Positions 13,346 through 23,970 of a DNA stretch of 64,000 bases are shown here, in pieces (the first letter of the stretch is position 1; each line of letters begins with the position of its first letter). The stretch is from Straminergon stramineum. Taxonomy: Eukaryota; Streptophyta; Bryopsida; Hypnales; Calliergonaceae. The notes under the pieces were generated by a model. The model saw only the letters and a list, made by a program, of their open reading frames with translations, did not search any database and had not been told where the DNA came from. The stretch covers positions 1,741,001 through 1,805,000 of the forward strand of contig OY987272.1 of the NCBI GenBank assembly GCA_963920665.1, written 5' to 3'. The position numbers were made by a program, and so were the translations under genes.

Positions 13346-14937
13346 GATCTGTCCGACAGGGAGTGTCGTGCATTTTGTGGTCTTGGGCAGCGAAGTTGTT
13401 CCCAGGGAGCTGGCCCATGGTGGTTGCAGCTGCGATTGTGGTGCGGTTGTTGAAGATTCTGGCGCCGCGGGAGCTGTGGCCGGGGCGACGAGTTGACTAT
13501 GGTGTAGCCGTTTCAGAGAACAGAACCTCCGCTATCTACATCGATCACTATTAATTTTCGCTGTAGATTAGGTACGCTCGCACTTGATCGAATACTCCTT
13601 AAGTTCTAGGCCTTACCGTTTATTTCATCTCGTGCATCGAGAATTCCTACTTCAACTCTCATGCGAAGCCAACTCGTGCATTCTTCTGAATTTCGATTTG
13701 TTGGAATCGCCGTGAGAACTGGGTGTAACGTAACCGCATGGAGAACATCGTTACTGTTATTAGAATGATTTCATTTTTTACATGTTTCTCTTCGCGAATC
13801 ACAGAATATTCTAAGGCGCCAGAGTATTCATTAGTTGGACACCACATATTTGCAAAACTTATCTGGGTTTGCCATTTTATAGGAAAATCGGTGGCCGAAA
13901 CATACACGAGTTCTGATATTGAGGTCGTGGACATTCTTAAAACCAAGATGTACTCAGTGTGTGCAAGATTTTGGGGTGCCAGGCTTGAGGTTACGGTTGC
14001 AATTCGTTTCTTCTTTTTAACCCTTGTTCTGATGAGTATATGAGCTTCAGATCTCTGGGTTTAGGGACGGAGTCTATCACCAAGGAAGGTTGCCCAGAAG
14101 GATCCAGTTATTGGAAGAAGAGTTTCATTTTTTACTCCTAAAGGAACCCTGAAAGTCATTTACAGGATACATCGAGTCTTATGCGACGTTACACTGTAGA
14201 GTTAAAATTACCCATCTGTAGAGATCAAAATACAAGAATTGGGTGGATGAAATTGGACTTGCTCGTGGGAGAGCCTGGCGCTTGTTTGTGCCATTGGTAG
14301 ACTTCATGTTGCTTGGCATTTATTCTAGCGTGAGAAGCTAGCGGGACTTGCAGATGGGTATACTCCTTAAAGGACTTTGCACCCACCAAGTCACAGACGG
14401 AGCAGTTATCAGTCAATTCCAATTGTAATCGCAGTTTTTGAGAATTGGCTTGAAATTCCGAGTCGCTCATGTCAGTCGATGCAGTGCATGATTTGTTGAG
14501 TTTGAATTGTTTTGTTAACCAAATTGGACTGATATTGAACTATGTCTAGATAGGAAAACTGAACTTTATCACCCTTACAATGCTATTGAGGACGGTGGGG
14601 TCACCTCCGAGGACTCAATTGTAGCTATCTGCCTCTGGCTTCTGAAATTTCTCTTGTCAGTCCTTGTGCTCATCTTTGTGGTGGCTAGGGTTTTCGAAGT
14701 AGGGTGAGAGTGCTTCTTCATCAGCGTTTGCCCTTTGTTATTGTTTGAACGACTTGCTCTCTCACAGTTTTTGAGTTTTTGAACATCCCAACAGTAATTG
14801 TTGTGCATTTAGTGCCTGATTCGCATATCTACGCACCTATTGCTTTGTGACAAGTTGTTGGTATGAGGAGCTCATAAAACTACTTTCGAAGTGTTGCGAG
14901 AGCGACCGGCTGAGTTGATCAGGGATCAATTGTCAAC
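12855..14937 (+). promoter_or_regulatory. upstream/leader region of the kinase gene, homologous to the receptor leader
   Basis: This region is richer in G and C than the surrounding DNA. It aligns in order with 32.9-34.88 kb upstream of the TIR-NBS-LRR gene. Shared landmarks include TGTTGGAATCGCCGTGAGAACT (TGTTGGAATTGCCGTGCAAACT in the receptor leader), GTTACTGTTATTAGAATG, TACAAGAATTGGG, CTAGCGTGAGA, CAGTTTTTGAGTTT and TTGTTGTGCATTTAGTGCCTG. The part at 12.96-13.34 kb is also nearly identical to 57.72-58.12 kb. Long stretches are probably 5' UTR and leader introns. A candidate short exon with a donor-like GTACGCTCGC at about 13571 corresponds to the exon at 33255-33419. An in-frame TGA sits 27 bases before the kinase ATG. 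Confidence 0.65.
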
Positions 14938-16137
14938 ATGCTCAAAACTTGCTTGGTTGGCTGTACAGTACAGAGACTCGTCACCTTTGTCATGGAGGAC
15001 GTCTTCTGTAGGACAGAGGGTATGAGAATTGGAGATCTGGGTGTTGTGCCGGATGAGGTCGAACTTGTCGCCAGATGTGAGGAGAATTGCATTGCTCGAG
15101 ATGGAGATACCAACGGTGGAGACGAAGTATTCGCTTTGGCAGCTTCCTTGCCTGCAACATCTTCTTCCGTGTTCCGTTCCACACGGATTGAGAGTATGAT
15201 GACCAGCAGGAGTGAGTTTGAGACTGAGCTTGAATTTCGGACGGCCCATTCCAAAGTGCATTGGAGCGAATTGAGCCATGAGAGAGCATCGGGTAGTGAG
15301 GATCAACCGGGAGTGGATCACCGCCACTACTTCGAGAAGCTCCAAAAGGATGTCCATTGGGGACCCTTTTGCAATAGAGTTCAAGATGTGGTGTTGGGAA
15401 GGAAACTTAGAGAAGGGGCTCAAGCAAACATCTACGAAGTTGAAGCCTCCTTCATCAAAAAGGATGGTAGCCTTGGTCCACGTCTAACGACTAGTGAATA
15501 TGTGGTGAAGGTGATGAAGGGTGATTGTGCACTTGAGGACCTTCAATGCCAATGGCCCCATGGAATTGTTGAAAGCATGAGAGGTATAGGCTTGTTAAAT
15601 TTGTGGGGGGCATTAGTGAAGGAGCCTATCACGGAGATGAACAAGTTTGGTTTTGTCATGCAAAGGTATTGGGGAGATCTTCGAAGCCTCATTGATCTAC
15701 GTATGGAACTCAAGAATGCCAAAGGCCCTTCCTTTTCTCTTCCTCAAGCCAAATGGTTGATGTATTGGATTGTTGAAGATATGGTTGAGTTGCACAAAAG
15801 GGGTATCATTCACAAGGATTTGAAAGCTTCTACTGTACTAGTCTCCCATTACAAGACAAGACATGATATAGTGTCTTCCAATCATTGTAGGTTGATTGTT
15901 CCATTTGTTGCTGATTATGAATGTTCAATGGGTGTAGTGGGAACAGGGTGTTGGAGAGCACCCGAAATACTTCAACAATTGAAGAATAGGACTCCTAGTT
16001 CCAAGTTAGTGTTCAATGAGAAGGTGGATGTCTATAGCTTTGCTATGACATGCTATGAGATCATCATTGGATTCACACCATTTGAGGGCCTTCTCCATGG
16101 CAACACATTGCGCAATGCTATTCTTAATGGATCTTGA
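14938..16137 (+). CDS. atypical protein kinase-like protein, C-terminally truncated
   Basis: This is a single open frame of 399 codons. The first ATG after an in-frame TGA was taken as the start. Residues 1-145 are unrecognised. The kinase domain starts near 150 with a weak glycine loop (LREGAQANIYEV, 158-168) and the VAIK-type lysine K191 in VVKVMK. The catalytic loop is HKDLKAST (292-299), with D294 kept but the usual Asn replaced by Thr. DYE stands at 326-328 in place of DFG, then GTGCWRAPE, with APE at 341-343, and DVYSF at 364-368. The frame ends at TGA (16135-16137), and the normal subdomain XI continues in the same frame afterward. From memory, related kinase domains occur in bryophytes and other non-flowering plants, some fused to NBS-LRR modules. 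Missing catalytic residues and the truncation suggest a weak kinase, a pseudokinase or an early pseudogene. It lies in an 8-kb segment absent from copy B. Confidence 0.75.
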   Translation: MLKTCLVGCTVQRLVTFVMEDVFCRTEGMRIGDLGVVPDEVELVARCEENCIARDGDTNGGDEVFALAASLPATSSSVFRSTRIESMMTSRSEFETELEFRTAHSKVHWSELSHERASGSEDQPGVDHRHYFEKLQKDVHWGPFCNRVQDVVLGRKLREGAQANIYEVEASFIKKDGSLGPRLTTSEYVVKVMKGDCALEDLQCQWPHGIVESMRGIGLLNLWGALVKEPITEMNKFGFVMQRYWGDLRSLIDLRMELKNAKGPSFSLPQAKWLMYWIVEDMVELHKRGIIHKDLKASTVLVSHYKTRHDIVSSNHCRLIVPFVADYECSMGVVGTGCWRAPEILQQLKNRTPSSKLVFNEKVDVYSFAMTCYEIIIGFTPFEGLLHGNTLRNAILNGS

Positions 16138-16269
16138 CCTAAATTACCACATGATTTGGACTTGGAAGTTAGAGCCATGATCACTTCTTGTTGGGATCCC
16201 AATCCATCACTAAGGCCTAGTTTTGACAAATTGAAGGCCATAGATACAAAGAAATGGGAGGATATGTAG
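16138..16269 (+). pseudogene. cut-off kinase C-terminus (subdomain XI) after a premature stop
   Basis: Reading straight on from the TGA at 16135-16137 in the same frame gives a clean kinase C-lobe end. It includes PKLPHDLDLEVRAMI, then SCWDPNPSLRPSFDKL with the conserved Arg of subdomain XI, and ends at TAG (16267-16269). A single C-to-T change of a CGA arginine codon would explain the stop. The tail is otherwise undamaged, so the stop is recent or is tolerated. Confidence 0.8.
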
Positions 16270-18070
16270 TTAGACAATAGTAATTAGTGTAGTTTAAGTA
16301 GGAGTTGCATTCTTCATCACATTCCATTATGAAACTTGTCATCTTTCGTGATTTGTGAGAAGAATCAACATTATCATCTTTGATTGTCATACAAAGTCTT
16401 TTGGCATTGTAGTTTTGCATTTGTTTGGAGATGACGAGTTGTCATATTGATTGTTCAATTTGTGCAATCAAGATGTGAAAGATTTTTTGTTTGTCTTTCT
16501 TTGCAATTGCTTAAAGATAAGGTCAAAAAGGTGTATGTGCATTCAAGTGATGAGCCATACTAGGAAGGAAGTTTTTAGAAGCACTAGTAGACTTTGTAAA
16601 GAAGTAAGTAGGGATAATTTTTATAATTGTGCATTTTGTGCAATATATAGGGTTGATATATTGCATTTTCATTTTCACTATTGCATGTGATTTTGTAATA
16701 GCACTCACAAAAATAGTGTACATCATGTTTATGCATGTAATCCATCAAACCTTTGAAGACCAAAACTTTTGAATTGGATCCATAGGTTTCTTTCATTTGT
16801 TTTGAGTTTTTAATTTGAAGACATCATTTTGTCCTATTATGCTTCATTTCCTATCAATATTCTTGATGGATTCGTGTAATTTGTAATTTGGTTCTGTTTA
16901 TGGTGTATCTTTTTACAATATGATAAATCAAATTTTATAATTTCTAATTATGAACCTTTGATTCTTCGAGGAAGAAAGATGACTAGGGTTATTATCTTCA
17001 AAAGTGGAGAATCAAGTTGTAGATTTCTCATCTTCAATGTTATAAAATTAATGTGATAGAAGATATTGCTATGAATGTGTTTGAATCAATTCAATGTAGG
17101 AAGCATTCACAAATTTGAAGGATGATCATAAGTATAGGAAGTAAGTACACCCTTCAATTCTCTTTTGTGCCATAGTTTCTTTAATCTACTTTTTGATACA
17201 TAACATTCTTCAAAGGCACTTCAAATACATTAGGCTCTTGGCTTTTATTTGACAAAAGATTTAAGGTATCTATCACATTCTAATTTTGACATCTTTCCTT
17301 GTATTTTTCTTTGCACATATCCTCTTTCATCTTAGGGCTAAAAAAGGAAGCATTGACCAATATTTTGCCAATTGTTATCAAAAGTATAGTTATTGTCAAC
17401 CATTGTACAACTACTATAGGATGATTGCAAGAAACATATGTCCTATTTTCTGTCACACATTCAATGTTGAAGTCGTTTTGCACCATAAGTATTGCAAAAA
17501 TGATTGAATGAACTTGTAATTTAGAAATAAGCCTTCCTATAGCTATAGAAAATGTAATTGAATTATTTCAATTTTTCTTAAATTAATTCCACTAGTGAGA
17601 TTGAATTTCATGTATATGTCACATATGCAATTTGGATGGTTTTTAGTACTATCGACTGTATCGAGTACCTTTTTTGAAGAGTTACATTGTCAAATTTGGT
17701 AGGCTAGTTTTTCTTATAGAATTACACCTTCCCAGGAGAGGGATTTCCAAAAAATGTTCCAATTGTGTTTTGCATTGGCCTAAAGTGTGTTATATTTAGA
17801 TTGAATTTATATTGAATGAAAAATGTTTTTTTAGTTCTAGCTTTGATCTTCTTTCCTTCCTCTTCGTTGGCAACAATGGCCACTTTTAAAATATATTTTT
17901 CAAGTGCATTTAAATTTTTTTTTAAATAGGAATGTGGAAGTTTGATTTTCTAGCATAAATTGTAGCTTTTGGCTCAAATAGTATTTTAGGATACATAGAA
18001 GGACTCAATAGTACTAGTAGAGGCCTATAGTGCTTCTAATCTACTAATATAAACTATTTTTTATGGCAAA
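16270..18070. other. AT-rich 3' flank of the kinase gene
   Basis: No gene was recognised. Likely 3' UTR lies just after 16269. At 17419 the sequence GGATGATTGCAAGAAACA matches the terminus of the inverted-repeat element at 20043-20749, so a fragment or solo end of that family may lie here. Confidence 0.5.
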
Positions 18071-19188
18071 TTAACCCCTAAACGTTGGGGGATTGTTTTA
18101 GAAGAAAATAGTCCAAAAAAGGGTGTCTAGGGAAGTAGAGCAGTGGACAATAATTGACATTTTTTCTGAAACTTTCAACCATACAATCTTGAATTTTTCT
18201 ACACTATTTAGCTACCTACCAATTTTCACCAGAAAATTCTTCAAATTGAGCGAGATCTAAGGGTTCAAAGTTGGAATTTTTTATTTTTTCATTGCAAAAA
18301 TTCCAAGGAGCTGCACTTCGATTTCTGAATTTGATATGTATGGAATTCCATTTTGATGGTTACTCCTTGGATTTGGCTTCTCATATAAGTTAGTAACATT
18401 CTCAAAAAAATTCAGCACAATCGCACTTGTAGAACATATGCAAAATGGCATGATTGTTGGCATATGTTCGACAAAATCAGCTTACATTGGCAATTTTTCC
18501 ATGGACAAATTTCACATTCAAATCACTTGCCTTGAAAAATCTGAACAGTGGAGATAATGACATAGAAGTAATTGACCATAAATAACCATCCTTCCTCAAA
18601 AATGTGAAGATCTTAGAATTTAACAACTAAAATGAGGTCGCAACCTCCTATGCCTTATATAGTCGTGAGGGCAACCCTCCAATATTGGGTCACCCTCTCT
18701 AAAAGGAAGGGCTACCTTGGCATCGTCCCCTGGTGGCTCCCTCCTCCATCCTTCTATCACCATAGCTTCAAGTTTGCCCATTCGGAAGAGAACTCCGAGG
18801 GTGCTTCATTTCCTTATTATCTTGATCTCCCAACAATTTGGGCAAGGTCAGGCTTGGCACATGATTTGCACAATGGAAATCCACTTCTCAATCATGTAGG
18901 ACCCCTACCTTGAACTTTGTCCCTCGGCCTTTGGGCAAGATTCTAAATTTAAAATCCTAGTGTAAATAGATGTGCCCGTATTGCCCTTCAACCAATGAAA
19001 ACTACTATGACTCTAATAAATTTTTTACTATGAATTAGATAGGTTTGAAAATCAATGCCTTTGAAAGGTACTTCTCGTCTACCTATGCTCAAAAAAATTC
19101 AACCCAAAATACCCCAAATTCTACAAATGGTGGCCTAACCAAAAACATTATGTTGTCAAAAAACATTGTTTGGTCCTTTAGGGGTTAA
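18071..19188. mobile_element. TTAA-bounded inverted-terminus element, 1.1 kb
   Basis: The left end is TTAACCCCTAAACG. The right end, reverse-complemented, is TTAACCCCTAAAGGACC, so the first 12 bases match perfectly including TTAA. The interior is more GC-rich than the flanks around 18.63-18.92 kb and holds one 93-codon open frame with no recognisable domain. Non-autonomous if mobile. Confidence 0.55.
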
Positions 19189-20042
19189 GCATTGCCATCC
19201 ATCTTTGGCATCCAATGATGAGCATTACATGTTGTTGGAATGGCAAATCTGAAATCTAATCAAACCATCCAGATTTCATGTTCTATGCCTCTAATAGTAC
19301 TAAAGGTGACTTGTAGTACAAAAAGTACTAAAAGGCTGAAAATCAAAAACACAACAAATAGCCCATTTTTTTTAATCACCCTCTAAAAGGAATGGACACT
19401 TTAATACTTTAAATGTTATGCATGTTCTAAATTGTTATAATAAATTGTTGTATATATATATATATATATATATTTCTTTCAATTTGGAAAATTGTTTCTT
19501 AATTATGACCTTCTAGTTGTACCAATGTAGTCAACAAATATTACCTACATAGACAAGGACTTGCATTACCTTAGCATCATGTACCTAAATCTAGTAGAAA
19601 GAATGAAATTGAAAGATTGCTCAATTACCAATGACTTTTCATAAGTGGTATTCAACAACTCTATATAATGTATAGGAAAGACCTAGATGAATAAGTCAAT
19701 TAAGGATGAGTTACAAACTTATCATAAGAATATCATGAAGATATCCTAAGTATATTACATATAAACATATCTTAGTAACATTCTATGATAATTATTAAGG
19801 GGAATGTAAACTTCAAATTTAATTAGAATTAGATTTTATTTAAATTCAAGATCAATCACTATTATAATTAATTATGAACTTATTATACTATTTTGAATAC
19901 TTATCATAGCATGTTAGTAATTATGCAATAAACTTATAAAATTGGATCATGACTTTCTCCTTTTCTCAATGTAAAGATAAATTATCTTAATTTAAACATA
20001 TCAATTGATTTTTTGAATGACACCATTATCATAGTTTAATAA
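19189..20042. other. AT-rich DNA with a (TA)n microsatellite
   Basis: No gene was seen. A perfect TA dinucleotide run occupies 19451-19473. The remainder is low-complexity AT-rich sequence. Confidence 0.6.
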
Positions 20043-20749
20043 GGATGATTGCAAGAAACACTTCACATTTTTGGCTCAAAAAACAGATTTCTGCCTATAG
20101 GACTTGCAGTACTACGGACTACTATCAATTTCACACGTCAAACTACGCTTGTGAATCTCAACCATTGATTAGTACTATACAATACTATGTAGTACTATAG
20201 GAGCCATTGGGAGCAGAAAATAGCAGAAAAAGGGTCTATGGACCTTTTCATTTTTAGTAATTCAAAAAAATTCAAAAAATTCCTAGAAAAAAAGTCGTTT
20301 TTGTAGACAAGCCTGCTCTCACATTGCACCAAAAATTTCTTCAAAGAAAATTTTCTCCTACCCAACAAATGTGTGCAAACAACGATCATTTTGGCTCCAT
20401 TTAGACACCTCATACAAAGGTTTTTTGCAAAAAACTCTTTGCCTCTCATTGGAATGCAAGTACACCTCCAACTTCTCCAATTTGTGGCTTCCAGTTTGCA
20501 TTTTTGGATACAACTTCGGCTCAAAAAAACCCCAAATGGCCAAGGTAGACACCCAATTGGGGTCACTTTTAAAATAGTAAAGTAATTTTTAAAAAAACCC
20601 AAAAAATACAGAATGTGTGAAACTTTTATGTATACTTTTATTCCAAATTTCAAGACAAACGAACTTATGATGCAAAAGTTATGACCAAAAAAACATATGT
20701 CCGAAGGCAAGGGGACAAAAAATAGGACAAGTGTTTCTTGCAATCACCC
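20043..20749. mobile_element. inverted-repeat element with ATAA flanking duplication, 707 bp
   Basis: The left end GGATGATTGCAAGAAACACT is matched by the right end, which reads GGGTGATTGCAAGAAACACT on the other strand. That is about 20 bases with one mismatch. The element is flanked by ATAA at 20039-20042 and at 20750-20753. A 182-codon minus-strand frame spans most of it but shows no known domain and looks like chance. The superfamily is unclear. It is probably a MITE-like non-autonomous element. Confidence 0.65.
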
Positions 20750-20753
20750 ATAA

Positions 20754-21424
20754 GCATATATCTTCTAAAAGTTCTTGAAATTTCTTATCCTAATATCAAT
20801 CTAAATAATCTCTTTTCCTAGTCCTAACAAAAAATCAAAATAAGAAATTATAATACTTTAAGTTTACTAATAAGTACAAATATGAGTCTTTAGAATAAGT
20901 GCAAATTTGACATATTAAAGGGAGTTTCCACTTTAGGTTGTCATTCCAAATAGGGGCAACCCGTTTTTTTATCCATGTGTAGAAGATTGGTAGTTTTTAG
21001 ATTTTCAAGAATCATGGACAAAAATTGAAATCCAATTCTAGTGTATAATTAATTTGACATGGTTTTAAAATTTTGATATTATATCATCATCTCAATTTTT
21101 TAATAAATTGGTGACTGTATTCTCACAAATACATTAGAATTTTATAAAATGCAACATATCCTTAAGAAGATGTGCACCCCAAATTTCATAAAAATGAAGA
21201 CTTTTAAAGAAATTTAAAAGTACAATTTTTACAATTTTTTCCTACATTCAATTATGTGAAAATAAACAACCTTCAAGACTTTCATATCTTTGATTAAATT
21301 GGTATGCTTGACTATGCATTTTATATAAATTGTTTATCTAATTTTTAAATTTTATTTTATAAATTAAAAAAAATGGCTGAAAAAGAAAATTTTGAAGGTG
21401 AGAATTTTATGGATTTTGAGATCT
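20754..21424. other. AT-rich spacer before copy A part 2
   Basis: No gene or repeat structure was recognised. The segment of copy A that copy B lacks ends at about 21425. Confidence 0.5.
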
Positions 21425-22660
21425 AAAACTAAACATGGGCAATATTTACAATCAAAGTTTAGATAGAAATTGGTCAACCTATTATTAAAATGGCATTTTG
21501 AAATTCAAAATAGTTATGAATAATCAATTTTCAAAATATGAAATTAGACTCTATGGTTGATATATAGTTGGTATTTATATAAGGTTTATAGCAATTTCAT
21601 TTTACTAATGATAATTAATTCTAAAATTGGTTTTAAAACTAATATTTTTAACAAAGTGCACTAGAATCTTTGTGAAGAAGTGGTTGACTATACCTTGCAT
21701 TTGCCTTAGAACAAGCCAAACCTTTTTCTCATTACTATTTTTTTTAATTGGATTAAAATTCAAATGCTTTCTACAATAAGCATTGAAAGAGATGCCATGT
21801 AAACAAGGATAAGGTGATTTTTATGATTCACTCTAATGTGTGAACAATTTTTGGCTTTATATTTGCACCAAGTTGAAGATAAATGATTGATTGATACAAA
21901 TTTTAGAAGCCTCAAAGTATCCCCAATGCACCCTACATTCTTGTCCAACAAAAGCATTCCTAAATTTTAACACACTAGTAGAAACTTGTGTTTTTTTGGA
22001 CGTTAGTAAAAAACAAGCTTGTTTCAAGAAACAAATCATAGAGATGGGATTGCGGCCATGGGAGGCAGAATTGAATTGAATGTTTTAGAAAACATTTGGA
22101 TGTCAGAGGAAGAACAAGTTCATGCCTTGTGAAATGGGGATGTTCTGACAAATGTCCAAAAAAACATAGGCCTGTTTTTTTCGACGTTTACGAAAACACA
22201 GATTTGCCATGTTAGCAAGGCCTTTCATTATGACTGCGGGTAAATTTTTGGAAGTTATTGTTGGGTGAAATAAAAGTCTAATGACATGTCAAAAAACTAG
22301 AAGATGGGCAACTCCTTGCAAATTTGGCATCCTTTCAAAAAATTGTTGCATGGATGGATGCCGAAGCTTTGCTTTGGCAAAAAAAATTCTGAAATTTCAA
22401 TATAGTATTAATTGCATTAAAAAGTTGTATATTATGAGTGAAATGCGTTTTACCATGTCTAATTTCTAGAAATATGTGTTTCCATTGTATCTTATACAAG
22501 GACATTGTATTCACTTTCTTGTCCTATTTTGAAGATTTATTTTCCAACTATGTTTGGAATTGAATTCATTTTTCATTGTAGGTTTTTGTTTCTCTTAGTT
22601 TTTCAAATTAGAAAGAAATATAGAGAATATGGCTATGAATTTGCATTTGGCTTCATTGTA

Positions 22661-23521
22661 TTAACCCCTAAAGGACCATAAGGCCACCACATGGCTTCTG
22701 CAACTACATTTGTCAAAAATTCAGAATGTGAACCATATTAATAGTCCATGACCAACAAAGAGACCCTAGATGATTTCTTTTGTTGAATCCATCGATACAA
22801 TCTGATCAAGAAATGATTGAGTGAGTGATTTTTGGTGAATTTTTTGAGAATAGGAAAAGTACTCTGGGCTATGACTTCACGTGCTCATATCTTTTTTTCC
22901 ACACTTCAAAATGATTTGAAAAAAATATCGCATCTAAATCATGATGATGTGTACTTGTGGAAAAAAAATCAGAGTTTTTGGATCACTTTTGATCATTCCG
23001 ATTTCAACATTCCAATTTCAGCTCATGTACAAAGTTCCGCTGAATTGGATATCTTTCATCAATTTTGTCAACAGTGGCATTTTCTCAAAAATTGTGCGAT
23101 TTTGTTGATATTTTTTTCATAAGAAAGCTACATAAGTCTTCTTTCATTTCAACGGTGCTAGTATGTGAGCCCAAGAATGCGAGCTTGTGAGCATTGAGCC
23201 TACATTATAGGTACCTATAATATAGATACTACACACTATACAAGGTGTATGTATCATAAACACCTATAATATGGGTATTTGTAACATATATACCCTATAA
23301 TCATAGACAGTTTCTATGGTACATACACCTATAACATAGATGTGTAGTATTATAGGCTCATAGGCTCACACTCCTATACTCACATAATAGCAACCTTCCT
23401 TTCATTTCAACAGTGGCAATCACCAAAATCTTATCACACATTTGAGAAATCATGCTTGTTACAAGAGCTAGTCAAGAAAACAAGAACTTTGCTCAAACAC
23501 CCCCGGTCCTTTAGGGGTTAA
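22661..23521. mobile_element. TTAA-bounded inverted-terminus element nested in the CACTA element, 861 bp
   Basis: The left end TTAACCCCTAAAGGACC and the right end GGTCCTTTAGGGGTTAA are perfect inverted repeats over 17 bases. This is the cleanest pair of the family in the window. It lies wholly inside the CACTA element and itself contains a foldback insertion at 23154-23394. No coding frame looks real. Confidence 0.75.
23154..23394. mobile_element. 241-bp foldback insertion with 16/17-bp flanking direct repeats
   Basis: The left end is GGTGCTAGTATGTGAG. The right end, reverse-complemented, is GTTGCTATTATGTGAG. Further inverted similarity continues inward through the TATAGGTACCTATAATATAG-type core. 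The flanks CTTCTTTCATTTCAAC (23138-23153) and CTTCCTTTCATTTCAAC (23395-23411) form a long direct repeat. It is an insertion of unknown class, because most DNA transposons make shorter duplications. Confidence 0.6.
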
Positions 23522-23861
23522 CAAGTCCTAAAAAAATAGTCTCAGGCATTCTACATTATCTAATTTCCATAAATATGTAGTTTTTAGAATATGTATATTT
23601 TAGAATATTTTTATAGACATCAACTAAGACATCAACTTAAACGTCCAAATGCTTTTTGCAATATCAACTACGATGTCAATTGAGACGTCTAGATGTTTTT
23701 TGTAACATCAACTTCAACAACTTTGTATAATTCAAAAAATTGAAATATCCCATATTGTTTGTCTTCCTTCCTACCACCCAATTGTATAAATAGCTTGTTC
23801 TTTTGTGTTAGTATATTCACAATAAATGGCTCTTCATTGCTACATAAATTCCAAATATGAT

Positions 23862-23970
23862 GTATTGTGTATGATGTGTGGCATATTGTGTATGGTGTAT
23901 TGTATATAATTTACAATGTATGTTGTATTGTGTATGGCCTAATTTGTATCGTGTATTATGTACGGTGTAT
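23862..23970. repeat. degenerate TGTGTATGGTGTAT minisatellite inside the CACTA element
   Basis: Variants of TGTATGATGTGTGGCATATT / TGTATGGTGTATTGTATA repeat about six to eight times with drift. They produce overlapping open frames on both strands that are artefacts of the low-complexity sequence. Confidence 0.7.

Noticed and set aside
12852..13418. 188-codon minus-strand open frame
   Set aside because: It lies antisense in the GC-rich leader shared with other loci. It has no recognisable domain, and the paralogous copies break it.
16135..16137. TGA in the kinase as a selenocysteine or edited codon
   Set aside because: Land plants lack selenoprotein synthesis, and nuclear mRNAs are not known to undergo U-to-C editing. 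A nonsense mutation is simpler.
20195..20743. 182-codon minus-strand open frame in the 707-bp inverted-repeat element
   Set aside because: It has no transposase or other motif. It reads through terminal repeat and low-complexity sequence, so it is probably chance.
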